From assembly GCA_020344415.1 (NCBI GenBank), contig CP070825.1:41170-73455 (forward strand): a stretch of DNA of 32,286 bases. Reading direction: 5' to 3'. Below, one piece after another: positions 14,751-22,621 of the stretch. Every line of letters starts with the position of its first letter. The first letter of the stretch is position 1. The notes beneath the pieces were generated by a model. It ran no database searches. It was not told where the DNA came from and saw only the letters and a program-made list of their open reading frames with translations. Made by a program: the position numbers and the translations under genes. The stretch comes from Candidatus Aminicenantota bacterium (lineage in GTDB: Bacteria > Acidobacteriota > Aminicenantia > Aminicenantales > Aminicenantaceae).

Positions 14751-16037
14751 ATGAAAATTGCAGTAATAGGAACTGGATATGTAGGCTTGGTGACTGCTGT
14801 CGGTCTAGCAGAGCTGGGTCAGAATGTGATCGGAACGGATAAGATAACAGAAAAAATCGACAAGATTTCCAGCGGAGATGTACCGATTTATGAGCCTGGC
14901 CTCGAGGAATTATTGAAGGCTAACCTTAAGAAAGACAACCTTTCGTTCAGTGCTGATTTGAATAAGACCATCCAATCCTCTGACGTAATATTTGTCTGTG
15001 TCGGAACTCCTCAAAGGGGGGATGGAAGCGCCGATATGAGCCAGATGGAGGAGGTTTCCCGCATGATTGCAGAAAACCTGAATAGTTACAAACTTGTTGT
15101 TGAAAAGAGCACAGTTCCCGTTATGACATCCATGTGGATAAAGAGAACAATCAGCCTGTATAAAAAGAACGAGATGGCCTTTGATGTGGCTTCCAATCCT
15201 GAATTTTTGAGAGAAGGGTCGGCTGTTTCAGATTTTCTGAACCCTGACCGGATAATTGTTGGTATAGAGACAGATAAAGCCAGAGATATTATGGTAGAGA
15301 TTTACAAGAAGTTCAAAGACCGCATCATCGTCACCAATATTGATACAGCTGAGCTCATTAAACACGCATCCAATTCTTTTTTAGCGTTGAAAATCTCTTA
15401 TATAAATCTCATTTCTGAGCTTTGTGATAGAACAAATGCGGACGTCGAGAAGGTAGCTAAAGGAATGGGCCTCGATCCTCGAATTGGAGAGTTGTTTTTG
15501 AAAGCAGGCCTTGGTTATGGAGGCTCCTGTTTTCCCAAAGATATAAGAGCCCTTACCAAGATCGGAGAGGATCTAGGTGTCAACGTAAATTTATTGAAAG
15601 AAGCCGATAAAATAAACATAGACAGGATAAAAATCTTTGTGGAGAAGATAAAGAAAGCGCTTTGGATATTAAAAGATAAAAAATTTGCAATATTAGGTCT
15701 TTCTTTTAAGCCTGAAACAGATGATATAAGGGAAGCTCCAAGTATTAAAGTCATCAGAGAACTTCTCGATGAGGGAGCTTTGCTGCGCCTGTATGACCCA
15801 GAAGCTATGGATAATATGAAAGAGATTTTTCCTGAGGAGTCGCCTCAGATTACCTATGCCCAGTCTCTTTATGAAGCAGCAGAAGGGGCCAATGCGTTGC
15901 TCATCGTGACCGAATGGGATGAGTTTAAAGAGATGGATTTACAAAGAGTCAAAAAAGCAATGGCCAATCCGATCATCATTGACGGACGGAATGTTTTTGA
16001 GCTTTCGAAGATACGCGAACTCGGTATTGAATATTAG
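14751..16037 (+). CDS. ugd: UDP-glucose 6-dehydrogenase
   Basis: A 428-residue enzyme making UDP-glucuronate from UDP-glucose with two NAD. Family signs are GTGYVG (7-12), GDVPIYEPGLEELL (42-55), CVGTP (83-87), VEKSTVPV (117-124), NPEFLREGSA (149-158), K204 and N208, catalytic C260 in GYGGSCFPKD, and the C-terminal LSFKPETDDIREAPS. The length is normal and all key residues are present. It belongs to the Ugd/TuaD branch and so is distinct from the WbpA-like paralogue just upstream, giving the cluster two different UDP-uronic-acid outputs. It ends at a strong bidirectional terminator facing the convergent glycosidase-like gene. Confidence 0.93.
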   Translation: MKIAVIGTGYVGLVTAVGLAELGQNVIGTDKITEKIDKISSGDVPIYEPGLEELLKANLKKDNLSFSADLNKTIQSSDVIFVCVGTPQRGDGSADMSQMEEVSRMIAENLNSYKLVVEKSTVPVMTSMWIKRTISLYKKNEMAFDVASNPEFLREGSAVSDFLNPDRIIVGIETDKARDIMVEIYKKFKDRIIVTNIDTAELIKHASNSFLALKISYINLISELCDRTNADVEKVAKGMGLDPRIGELFLKAGLGYGGSCFPKDIRALTKIGEDLGVNVNLLKEADKINIDRIKIFVEKIKKALWILKDKKFAILGLSFKPETDDIREAPSIKVIRELLDEGALLRLYDPEAMDNMKEIFPEESPQITYAQSLYEAAEGANALLIVTEWDEFKEMDLQRVKKAMANPIIIDGRNVFELSKIRELGIEY

Positions 16038-16063
16038 TCTATCGGCCGTCAATAAGGAAAAAA

Positions 16064-16105
16064 GGGGACAGTCCCCATTTAAAAAGGGGACAGTCCCCTT
16101 TTTTT
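16064..16105. terminator. double GGGGACAGTCCCC hairpin, bidirectional terminator
   Basis: Two identical 13-base palindromes GGGGACAGTCCCC occur at 16064-16076 and 16086-16098. The second is preceded by five A and followed by seven T, giving a strong stem with a U-tract for ugd; the A-rich flank provides one for the opposing gene. It sits between convergent genes. Confidence 0.8.
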
Positions 16106-16130
16106 ACCCTTTTTTTACCTGTCTCCTTTT

Positions 16131-18236
16131 TTACTTTTTCTCTTTTTCTTCTTTTTCAATCTCTATTAAATGCTTTTTAAAATCTGTCTCTATAAAGAGA
16201 TACTCATCATAGTTGATTCTGACAATGGTAAAGGGGATTTCCTTCCCATCCCTCCTTACTATCAGCTTTGATTGATTATTTTCTTTGGTGCTCGGATTAG
16301 AGCGATGCCAGGGATTGAGAATTTTAATCTTCCCTCTATTTGGAAAATTACTGCTGTATTCAAGTGTCAGCCTGTTTATGTTATCGTCAAACTTGTATTC
16401 ATAGGCAACATAGGTGTTATTAGCTGGAATGTAGACATGAATAATCGCGGAATCTTTTCCCAGTTTAGGCTCTATATTTAGAGATTTTTTCCCAAGCTTG
16501 AGACCAAAATAACCTTCAAATATAGCCTTACTTAGACTTCCTGCACTGCCGCAGAAATAATCACTGCCGTGTCCTGCGCCTTCTCTGTTTTCCCATTCAA
16601 AGAAGCCTCTGTTCGCAAGGTTTTTCTCGAGAATCTCTATCAATTTTTCCTTTGCCATGCGGCTGAAGCCGTTCTCGAACATGGCATAGATAAGCCTTCC
16701 GCCGAACCAGTCCCACTGGCCTCCGTTTTGATACTCAAAAGGATCGTCGACCTGGGGATGTCTGAATACACCGCTGGGATAGGGAGGAAGGAGGGTTCCG
16801 CTTATTGTAGAAATTTCTAAAGATTTTTGTCTCTCTATGGCTTGGGCGATGATTTGTCGGCTCTTTTCTTCATTTCCAAGGCCCGAAATCATGGCAACAG
16901 TATTTCCACCCATCGCAAAAATGTCTTCTTCATCAAAGTCATGAAGAAGAGAATCCAGGTGGAGATGAACTTTATAAAAGCCTTTCTCCTTCTGCCAGAG
17001 CCATTTATTACTGTTTTCCTTGATTGACTCCGATTTTTTTAGCCAGAGTACAGATTTTTTCTTTTTTCCCAGAGAGTCAAGCATTTGGGCCAGGTTCAGG
17101 CAGGCCTGGTATACCATGCTCTGGTCGTAGATATCGGCTGTCCAGTGAGTTTTCTCATCCACATAGATCGCTTTCTGGTCTTCATCCACCATATCCACAT
17201 CCCCCCAGTCTGCCGTGTGTGCCCCTGTGATCAGGCCATACTCTTTGTTGAAACGAGAACGAAAGACGAAATCTAGAGATTTTTCCAGCCTGTGGATAAT
17301 CGTTTCGCCGTTGATCTTTTTCTCCAGCCAACTAGGACCGAGAAGCTCGAATATTTGATGAGCTGCCTGAATAGCGCTTGCTTCTTGGTCTGTTTCAGTT
17401 GTGTTTTTATCCGAGCTGCCTCGCGAATCTATCCAATCTCTAAGAGCCCCGTTCTTTCCCTGAAAGGCCAGATGTTCTTCAACCCAGGATGAGAGGAAGC
17501 TCTTGTCGTAGAAATACCGAGAAGCAGGTGTTATCGTATTTGCATCCCTCAGCCAAATTTGAGGATAATCTGTTCCGGCTGAAAATCCTTTGATTTTCCC
17601 TGTTTTCCCTTTAAACTCAACGTTGTTGTAGTTTAATGTGATACGGATGAGCTTAAATATTTTGTTTAGCTCCTCAACTGACGATCTAAATTTGGTGTAC
17701 TTTCCGTAATCGAGGCTTAAATCATATTTGTCTTCGGGCCATTTTTTTCTTTTAACTGAGAGAGTGATTTTTGAGGTTTTGGCTCCATAATCTTTAAACC
17801 AGGCAATACCTTCCCTGAGCATGTCAAATTCAAGGATGTATTTTCCTTCCTCTAAAGGACTACCCAGGGTGACTGTCATTTCAACTGTGCGAGAAGGAGA
17901 GACCTTTCGAGGAAGTGGGAAACGCCGATTGTCGTATTTTATGGTCTTTCCCTGTTGGTCCAGAAGATGGTAGGAAAGAAGACACGGGTTCTTACCGCGG
18001 GAGCTCCAGACATCCCGCCCCGTATTCTTTATCCTGAAATGAAGATGGAGCCTTTCTCCTTCAAAGGAAGTATATTTTTTCTTCCCGGGTTCGATGATAC
18101 AGGAATAGGATATCTTCTCAGGGCTCTTCTGGATGAAGTCTCTGCCCTGTACAAAATAACCGCCAAAAGCGAAAAGAATAATTAATCCGAGCAAAGAGGC
18201 AATTTTTATCGAATTTTTCATTTTCCTTTTCAGCAT
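16131..18236 (-). CDS. membrane-anchored or secreted alpha/alpha-barrel glycosidase-like protein
   Basis: A 701-residue protein. An N-terminal hydrophobic helix (10-28) acts as signal or anchor, an Ig-like beta domain follows (about 45-165: LHFRIKNTGRDVW, EGKYILEFDMLREG), then a large region with the look of an (alpha/alpha)6-barrel glycosidase or debranching enzyme (about 180-585). Suggestive stretches are IWLRDANTITPASRYF (227-242), TADWGDVD (341-348), NGGQWDWFGGRLIYAMF (504-520) and GSDYFCGSAGSL (557-568). A beta-rich tail closes it. I cannot name the family or prove catalytic acids. The first ATG overlaps the hypE end by 7 bases; Met6 (18221), preceded by AAAAGGAAA, may be the real start. 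A polymer-degrading role outside the cytoplasm is plausible. Link to hyp genes is positional only. Confidence 0.65.
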   Translation of the reverse strand: MLKRKMKNSIKIASLLGLIILFAFGGYFVQGRDFIQKSPEKISYSCIIEPGKKKYTSFEGERLHLHFRIKNTGRDVWSSRGKNPCLLSYHLLDQQGKTIKYDNRRFPLPRKVSPSRTVEMTVTLGSPLEEGKYILEFDMLREGIAWFKDYGAKTSKITLSVKRKKWPEDKYDLSLDYGKYTKFRSSVEELNKIFKLIRITLNYNNVEFKGKTGKIKGFSAGTDYPQIWLRDANTITPASRYFYDKSFLSSWVEEHLAFQGKNGALRDWIDSRGSSDKNTTETDQEASAIQAAHQIFELLGPSWLEKKINGETIIHRLEKSLDFVFRSRFNKEYGLITGAHTADWGDVDMVDEDQKAIYVDEKTHWTADIYDQSMVYQACLNLAQMLDSLGKKKKSVLWLKKSESIKENSNKWLWQKEKGFYKVHLHLDSLLHDFDEEDIFAMGGNTVAMISGLGNEEKSRQIIAQAIERQKSLEISTISGTLLPPYPSGVFRHPQVDDPFEYQNGGQWDWFGGRLIYAMFENGFSRMAKEKLIEILEKNLANRGFFEWENREGAGHGSDYFCGSAGSLSKAIFEGYFGLKLGKKSLNIEPKLGKDSAIIHVYIPANNTYVAYEYKFDDNINRLTLEYSSNFPNRGKIKILNPWHRSNPSTKENNQSKLIVRRDGKEIPFTIVRINYDEYLFIETDFKKHLIEIEKEEKEKK

Positions 18237-19216
18237 ATGCGGGGGAGAAGTTCTGAAGTCAGGGGCTCAAGGAGTCTCAATCCTCCAGCCAATGTTGAGA
18301 GAAGGAGCTGGCCAGGTTTCCCCACCTTGTCTTCTACCTCTCCAATGATCTCAGCTTTCTTGCCAAGCGAGTCTTTTTTTATTTCTTCAAGTATCTCAAT
18401 GGCTTTTTTGCCTGGAGCTACAAGGACTGCCCTTCCTTCGCAGGCCAGATACAGAGGTTCGATTCCCAAGAGTTCTGTTGCTCCTCTTACAGCCCTGGAT
18501 AAGGGGATTTTCTCTTCTTCAATCAGAACAGAGCAGGGGAGCTTTTCAGCGAGTTCGGAAAGAACAGTTGCCAGACCTCCCCTTGTGATATCTCTCATCC
18601 ATCGAGCTCCCTTTTTCCAGATGGGGAGGAGAAAATTCAGGGGAGCACAGTCGCTTTTAACCTTAGATTCCAGCCCAAAATCTCCTCTGGCCAGCATTAC
18701 AGCCACGCTGTGTTCTCCGAGGGTGCCTGTTAATATGATTTTATCACCTGGCCGGATTTTCTGGATGGATGGTCTAGCTATGATGGTTCCTACTCCTGAA
18801 GTATTGATGTAAATTTTATCACACTGGCCGCGCCTGACAACTTTTGTGTCTCCTGTGGTTATCTCTACGCCTGACCTTTTGGCAGCCATTTTTATAGATT
18901 TGAGAATTTTTTCCATGTCCTCCCATAGAAATCCTTCCTCAAGGATGAGAGATAGGGAGATGTATTTTGGCACAGCCCCTGAAACAATCAGGTCGTTGAC
19001 CGTTCCATTAATGCCCAGAGTTCCGATGTCTCCCCCAGGGAAAAAGATCGGGTCAACAACATAGCTGTCAGTAGTGAAGGCAATTTCTCGAGGGAGATGA
19101 GCCGAGTCAGAGAGCTCATTGAGGAAAGGGTTCTTAAAGGTTTTTAGGATGTGCTGATTGATGAAATCGCGCATTAGCTTACCGCCGCTCCCAAGCTCCA
19201 GGCTAACTTTTCTCAT
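18230..19216 (-). CDS. hypE: hydrogenase maturation protein HypE
   Basis: HypE dehydrates a thiocarbamoyl group on its C-terminal Cys to a thiocyanate, the source of the CN ligands of NiFe hydrogenases. The 328-residue protein has the PurM-like ATP-binding fold: LGSGGKLMRDFI (8-19), FTTDSYVVDPIFFPGGDIG (47-65), NGTVNDLIVSGA (69-80), GDTKVV and MRDITRGGLATVL. It ends in the diagnostic PRIC (325-328). It follows hypD after two bases. HypF, HypA and HypB, needed for the full pathway, and any hydrogenase are outside the window. Confidence 0.96.
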   Translation of the reverse strand: MRKVSLELGSGGKLMRDFINQHILKTFKNPFLNELSDSAHLPREIAFTTDSYVVDPIFFPGGDIGTLGINGTVNDLIVSGAVPKYISLSLILEEGFLWEDMEKILKSIKMAAKRSGVEITTGDTKVVRRGQCDKIYINTSGVGTIIARPSIQKIRPGDKIILTGTLGEHSVAVMLARGDFGLESKVKSDCAPLNFLLPIWKKGARWMRDITRGGLATVLSELAEKLPCSVLIEEEKIPLSRAVRGATELLGIEPLYLACEGRAVLVAPGKKAIEILEEIKKDSLGKKAEIIGEVEDKVGKPGQLLLSTLAGGLRLLEPLTSELLPRIC

Positions 19217-19218
19217 TT

Positions 19219-20313
19219 CTATTTTCTATATTTGTAGTAAGCTAAGCATGCTCCCTCAAAAGACACCATGCAGGGGCCATAGGGAGAGTCAGGATTACAC
19301 TTCTTAGCAAAGAGGGGACACTGAGGAGGAGAGATGAGCCCTCGAAGAATTTCTCCACATCTGCACCCAGGAAGATCGCTCCTTTTTGCCTTTATGTTCA
19401 GATTATATTTAACCTCAGCGTCAAAGGATGAATATTTCTCCTTGAGCTTAAGGCCACTCTGAGGAATGAGCCCCAGGCCTCGCCAGAATGCATCTTTAAC
19501 CTCCAGTTTTTCTTTCATAATACTCTGCGCTGTTAGATTTCCTTCCGGCTTAACAACTCTGGCATATTCGTTAGAAACCACAGCTTTTCCCTCTTTAATC
19601 TGCTCCAAAACAGACTTGATTCCGAGCAGGATATCGCTTGGCTCGAAACCAGTGATGGCTCCCGGAATTTTGTGCTCCTCTGCAATGAATTCGTAAGGCT
19701 TTTCCCCAATGATGACACTAACATGACCGGGATAGAGAAAGCCGTCTATAGCAATGTCTTTAGCTTCAACAATAGCTTTTAGTGGAGGAGGTATAATCCA
19801 GAGGGCTGAGAGTACAGAACAGTTGTTGAGGCCTTCTTCGAAAGCTGCATAGGCCGTGAGCGCGATTGCAGGGATTGTTGTTTCAAACCCGACTCCAAAA
19901 AAAACGACGTCTTTTTGTGGATTTGATCTTGCTATCTGCAGTGATTCTTCAGGTGAATAAATGATTTTTACCATTGAACCTGATGCAGGTACCGCTGTCT
20001 GGAGTGAACCTTTTCTCGTGGGGACCCTCGTCATGTCCCCAAAAGTGGTCAGGATAAAATTTCTATTTTCTTCAACTAGCTCTATAGCAACTTCATGGAA
20101 TTCATCCGGAGTAATACAGACCGGACACCCTGGTCCGGATATCATCTCCACTCCTGCCTCATCGAGCAATCTTTTCAGTCCATATCGATGGACAGTCATT
20201 GTGTGGGTTCCGCATACCTCCATGATTCGGATAGGAGAACGGAACGTGCTTGTCTTCTTCTCTATTTCGGAAAGCAGAGCAGAGATGATTCTTTTGTCCC
20301 TTAACTCTTTCAT
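19219..20313 (-). CDS. hypD: hydrogenase maturation protein HypD
   Basis: HypD carries a [4Fe-4S] cluster and, with HypC, holds the Fe(CN)2CO unit during NiFe hydrogenase assembly. The 364-residue length is typical. Diagnostic motifs are EVCGTHTMT with C34, SGPGCPVCITP with C63 and C66, GFETTIPA, and a Cys-rich C-terminus with C317, C319, C332, C339, C348 and C356 (CRCGEIL, PQCPLF, KKCNP, GPCMVS, GACLAY). It is translated two bases before hypE. A 194-base gap holding composite repeats separates it from hypC upstream. Confidence 0.97.
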   Translation of the reverse strand: MKELRDKRIISALLSEIEKKTSTFRSPIRIMEVCGTHTMTVHRYGLKRLLDEAGVEMISGPGCPVCITPDEFHEVAIELVEENRNFILTTFGDMTRVPTRKGSLQTAVPASGSMVKIIYSPEESLQIARSNPQKDVVFFGVGFETTIPAIALTAYAAFEEGLNNCSVLSALWIIPPPLKAIVEAKDIAIDGFLYPGHVSVIIGEKPYEFIAEEHKIPGAITGFEPSDILLGIKSVLEQIKEGKAVVSNEYARVVKPEGNLTAQSIMKEKLEVKDAFWRGLGLIPQSGLKLKEKYSSFDAEVKYNLNIKAKRSDLPGCRCGEILRGLISPPQCPLFAKKCNPDSPYGPCMVSFEGACLAYYKYRK

Positions 20314-20370
20314 TTATCTTATAATTTGTCTTTGTAGGGGTTTGAGTCACAAAATCCACTGATAAAATAA

Positions 20371-20475
20371 GATGAGATTGCCACCTTACTTCACTCCTCG
20401 ACAATGCGGGCTTGATAAATCAAGCCTCTACATCTATCTATAATGTGGGCTTGATAAATCAAGCCCCTACATCTT
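20371..20475. repeat. composite palindromic repeat, locus 4
   Basis: Between hypC and hypD. A partial type-B segment (GAGATTGCC...CGACAATG, about 20374-20406) is followed by two perfect type-A palindromes GGCTTGATAAATCAAGCC at 20409-20426 and 20448-20465, 39 bases apart. A further degenerate fragment (GTAGGGGTTTGAGTCA) begins at about 20335. Confidence 0.85.
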
Positions 20476-20507
20476 TATTTGTTATCATTAGATGAGAGGA
20501 TCGGTTC

Positions 20508-20729
20508 TTACCCTTTCTCTGCGATTTCTCTGAGTAGAGAGAGAGTTTCTCTAGCTTCTTCCTCATCCAACTTGGAGATTGCAAATCCTGCATGGATGAT
20601 TACCCAATCACCGATTTTGACATCTTCGAGAAGTGCAAGGTTGGTTTTAACCTTTGTTCCTAAATAGTCAACTTTACCCTGATTAAGCTCATCTATCTGA
20701 ACAACTTTAGCTGGGATTCCTAGGCACAT
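20508..20729 (-). CDS. hypC: hydrogenase assembly chaperone HypC
   Basis: A 73-residue chaperone of the HypC/HupF family. The N-terminal MCLGIPAKV exposes C2, which binds the iron centre together with HypD. The middle GDWVIIHAGFAISKLDEEEA is the second family signature. Length is normal. It is the first gene of the hypC-hypD-hypE series and is divergent from uppS. AAGGAGA lies upstream at somewhat long spacing. It delivers the Fe(CN)2CO unit to a hydrogenase large subunit, none of which is encoded here. Confidence 0.96.
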   Translation of the reverse strand: MCLGIPAKVVQIDELNQGKVDYLGTKVKTNLALLEDVKIGDWVIIHAGFAISKLDEEEARETLSLLREIAEKG

Positions 20730-20791
20730 TTTCTCGTCTTTTCTCCTTGGATATATAGATTACCAAATCCAATGCGCCAGGTCTATAGCTT

Positions 20792-20820
20792 TTGACAATT
20801 GACAATCAACTACCTATAAT
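20792..20820 (+). promoter_or_regulatory. consensus sigma-70 promoter of uppS
   Basis: TTGACA (20792-20797), a 17-base spacer and TATAAT (20815-20820) match the consensus at every position. The uppS ATG begins only 7 bases after the -10 box, so transcription should start at or next to the A of the start codon and give a leaderless mRNA. Confidence 0.8.
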
Positions 20821-20826
20821 TGACGT

Positions 20827-21609
20827 ATGAATGAGAGGCTTGAAGGCTTCATAAAGCCCGGCACCGAAGAGGAGTCACTCGTAAAGCAGCTCGACTTCTC
20901 AAGTCTTCCCAGGCACATTGCTGTCATCATGGATGGGAACGGCCGGTGGGCAAAAAAGAGAAGATTGCCTCGCATTGAAGGCCACCGGGCTGGATCAGAG
21001 TCTGTTCGAGAGGTGGTCGAAACGTGCGGCAGAGTGGGAATCAAATTCCTGACCTTGTATGCTTTTTCCAAGGAGAACTGGAAAAGGCCAAAAAAGGAAG
21101 TTGCCACTCTGTGGCGCCTTTTGGAAGACTACCTTAAAAGAGAAGATAAGGTGCTTGTTGAGAATAAATTTCGCCTGAAAATAATAGGTCAGAGAGATCC
21201 AATTCCTGCTTCTGTAAGGAGAGAATTGGAAAGGGTGGAAGAGCTGACCAGGAATAATGATCGATTGACGATTGTTTTAGCGCTCAATTATGGAGGCCGT
21301 ACCGAAATAGTGGATGCTGTCAAAAGGATTCTCAAAGATAAAGGATTTGAGCACGATGGCCTGGACGAGGAGAAGTTCTCCAGTTTTCTCTATACATCAG
21401 ATATCCCAGATCCTGATTTACTTATCAGGACAAGTGGTGAACTTCGTGTCTCGAATTTTTTGTTATGGCAGATTGCTTATTCAGAAATTTGGATTACCAA
21501 AGAGCTCTGGCCTGATTTTCGGAAAAAACATCTTCTTCAGGCACTCGTTGATTACCAGAAAAGAGAAAGGAGGTTCGGAGACATCTATCCTCATAAGGAA
21601 CGTAACTGA
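20827..21609 (+). CDS. uppS: undecaprenyl diphosphate synthase (cis-prenyltransferase)
   Basis: Condenses IPP units onto FPP to make the C55 carrier lipid for cell-wall and glycan synthesis. The 260-residue protein has catalytic D36 in IAVIMDGNGRWAKKR, then GHRAG (52-56), LTLYAFSKENWKRP (75-88), LNYGGRTE (153-160) and DLLIRTSGELRVSNFLLWQ (197-215). The start must lie before residue 35, and no other in-frame ATG, GTG or TTG was found there, so ATG 20827 is kept although a promoter -10 box ends 6 bases before it and no Shine-Dalgarno is present. First gene of the uppS-cdsA-dxr-rseP-ispG block. Confidence 0.95.
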   Translation: MNERLEGFIKPGTEEESLVKQLDFSSLPRHIAVIMDGNGRWAKKRRLPRIEGHRAGSESVREVVETCGRVGIKFLTLYAFSKENWKRPKKEVATLWRLLEDYLKREDKVLVENKFRLKIIGQRDPIPASVRRELERVEELTRNNDRLTIVLALNYGGRTEIVDAVKRILKDKGFEHDGLDEEKFSSFLYTSDIPDPDLLIRTSGELRVSNFLLWQIAYSEIWITKELWPDFRKKHLLQALVDYQKRERRFGDIYPHKERN

Positions 21610-21664
21610 TTCTGTTTGGATCTGTTCTTTTCTCTGATATTTATTTTTGTTTTCACCTTACAAA

Positions 21665-22471
21665 ATGAGTTTTCGCAAAAGATTACCTACCGCGCTTGTC
21701 TTGTTGACTTTTGTCTTCGTGATCATTCAATTTCTCCCTCGAGTCGGCTATTTCCTTATCATCCAACTGATGATAATCGGGGCGCTTTTTGAATTCTATA
21801 ATCTTTTCCGGAAGAAAGGGATCTATCCTCAAAAAGCAATCGGAATCGTTTTTGCTTTGGTTATCAGCCTATCCTTTTTCTTTGAGGTCGTTACATTGGA
21901 ACTCGTTTTGTTTTTTTGTCTTTTTCTTGCCGCAGTCTATTTTGTCATTTCCATCAAAAAAATAGAGAAGCTAATGCCTTTTCCTTCTTCATTTGCCATA
22001 ACGTTTTTTGGGGCCATATATTTGAGTTTCACGCTTAACTTTTTTTACCCGTTAAGAGTTGAAAAGGGTCCTTTTTATATCTATTTTCTCCTGACGGTCA
22101 TTTTTTTAGGGGATACTGGAGCCTATTTACTGGGGAAATTTTTGGGCCGGAGAAAGTTAGCCCCGATGGCGAGTCCAAAAAAGACCTGGGAAGGAAGTTT
22201 TGGAGGAATCCTGTGTGCCTGTTTGGGAGCACTGGTTGCTCAACAAGTCTTGCTCAAGGACATTGCTCTTTGGAAAGCTCTTCTCTGTGGGATTTTAGTG
22301 CATACAGTGGCTCAATTCAGCGATCCTTTTGAATCTCTCTTTAAGAGGGCTGCTGGAATTAAAGATTCCTCTCATGTCCTGCCAGGTCATGGGGGGATTT
22401 TGGATCGAGTTGATAGTCTTATTTTAGCAACGCCCTTTTTCTACTATTTCATAAATTATTTCTGGAAATAG
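21665..22471 (+). CDS. cdsA: phosphatidate cytidylyltransferase
   Basis: Makes CDP-diacylglycerol from CTP and phosphatidate, the branch point of bacterial phospholipid synthesis. It is a polytopic membrane protein of about 268 residues with some seven or eight hydrophobic segments. The family signature is SDPFESLFKRAAGIKDSS followed by LPGHGGILDRVDS near the C-terminus. GDTGAYLLGKFLGRRKLAPMASPKKTWEG is also typical. The ATG at 21665 is preferred to an in-frame TTG at 21647, though neither has a good Shine-Dalgarno. It lies 55 bases after uppS. The same order is found in many bacteria. Confidence 0.93.
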   Translation: MSFRKRLPTALVLLTFVFVIIQFLPRVGYFLIIQLMIIGALFEFYNLFRKKGIYPQKAIGIVFALVISLSFFFEVVTLELVLFFCLFLAAVYFVISIKKIEKLMPFPSSFAITFFGAIYLSFTLNFFYPLRVEKGPFYIYFLLTVIFLGDTGAYLLGKFLGRRKLAPMASPKKTWEGSFGGILCACLGALVAQQVLLKDIALWKALLCGILVHTVAQFSDPFESLFKRAAGIKDSSHVLPGHGGILDRVDSLILATPFFYYFINYFWK

Positions 22472-22482
22472 ATGAATATGAT

Positions 22483-22547
22483 AAAGAAAATATTCGGAAA
22501 GGCTAAATCTTCAATGGTCGCTTTATCCATCTCCGAATATTTTCTTT
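22483..22547. repeat. 16-bp perfect inverted repeat between cdsA and dxr
   Basis: AAAGAAAATATTCGGA (22483-22498) and its exact complement (22532-22547) flank a 33-base loop. On the plus-strand transcript the stem ends in a short U-rich stretch, so it may attenuate transcription or stabilise RNA. It starts just after the cdsA stop codon and is unrelated to the other repeat families here. Confidence 0.7.
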
Positions 22548-22621
22548 TAATGTATTGGGATATGTTTTACATACACAATTTGGAAGAGAAACGTTAAAAT
22601 AAAAATAAGTTTTTAAATAAA

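Noticed and set aside
18237..18812. 191-codon open frame opposite hypE
   Set aside because: Runs antisense to a clear hypE and has low-complexity Ser/Pro-rich composition typical of a shadow frame.
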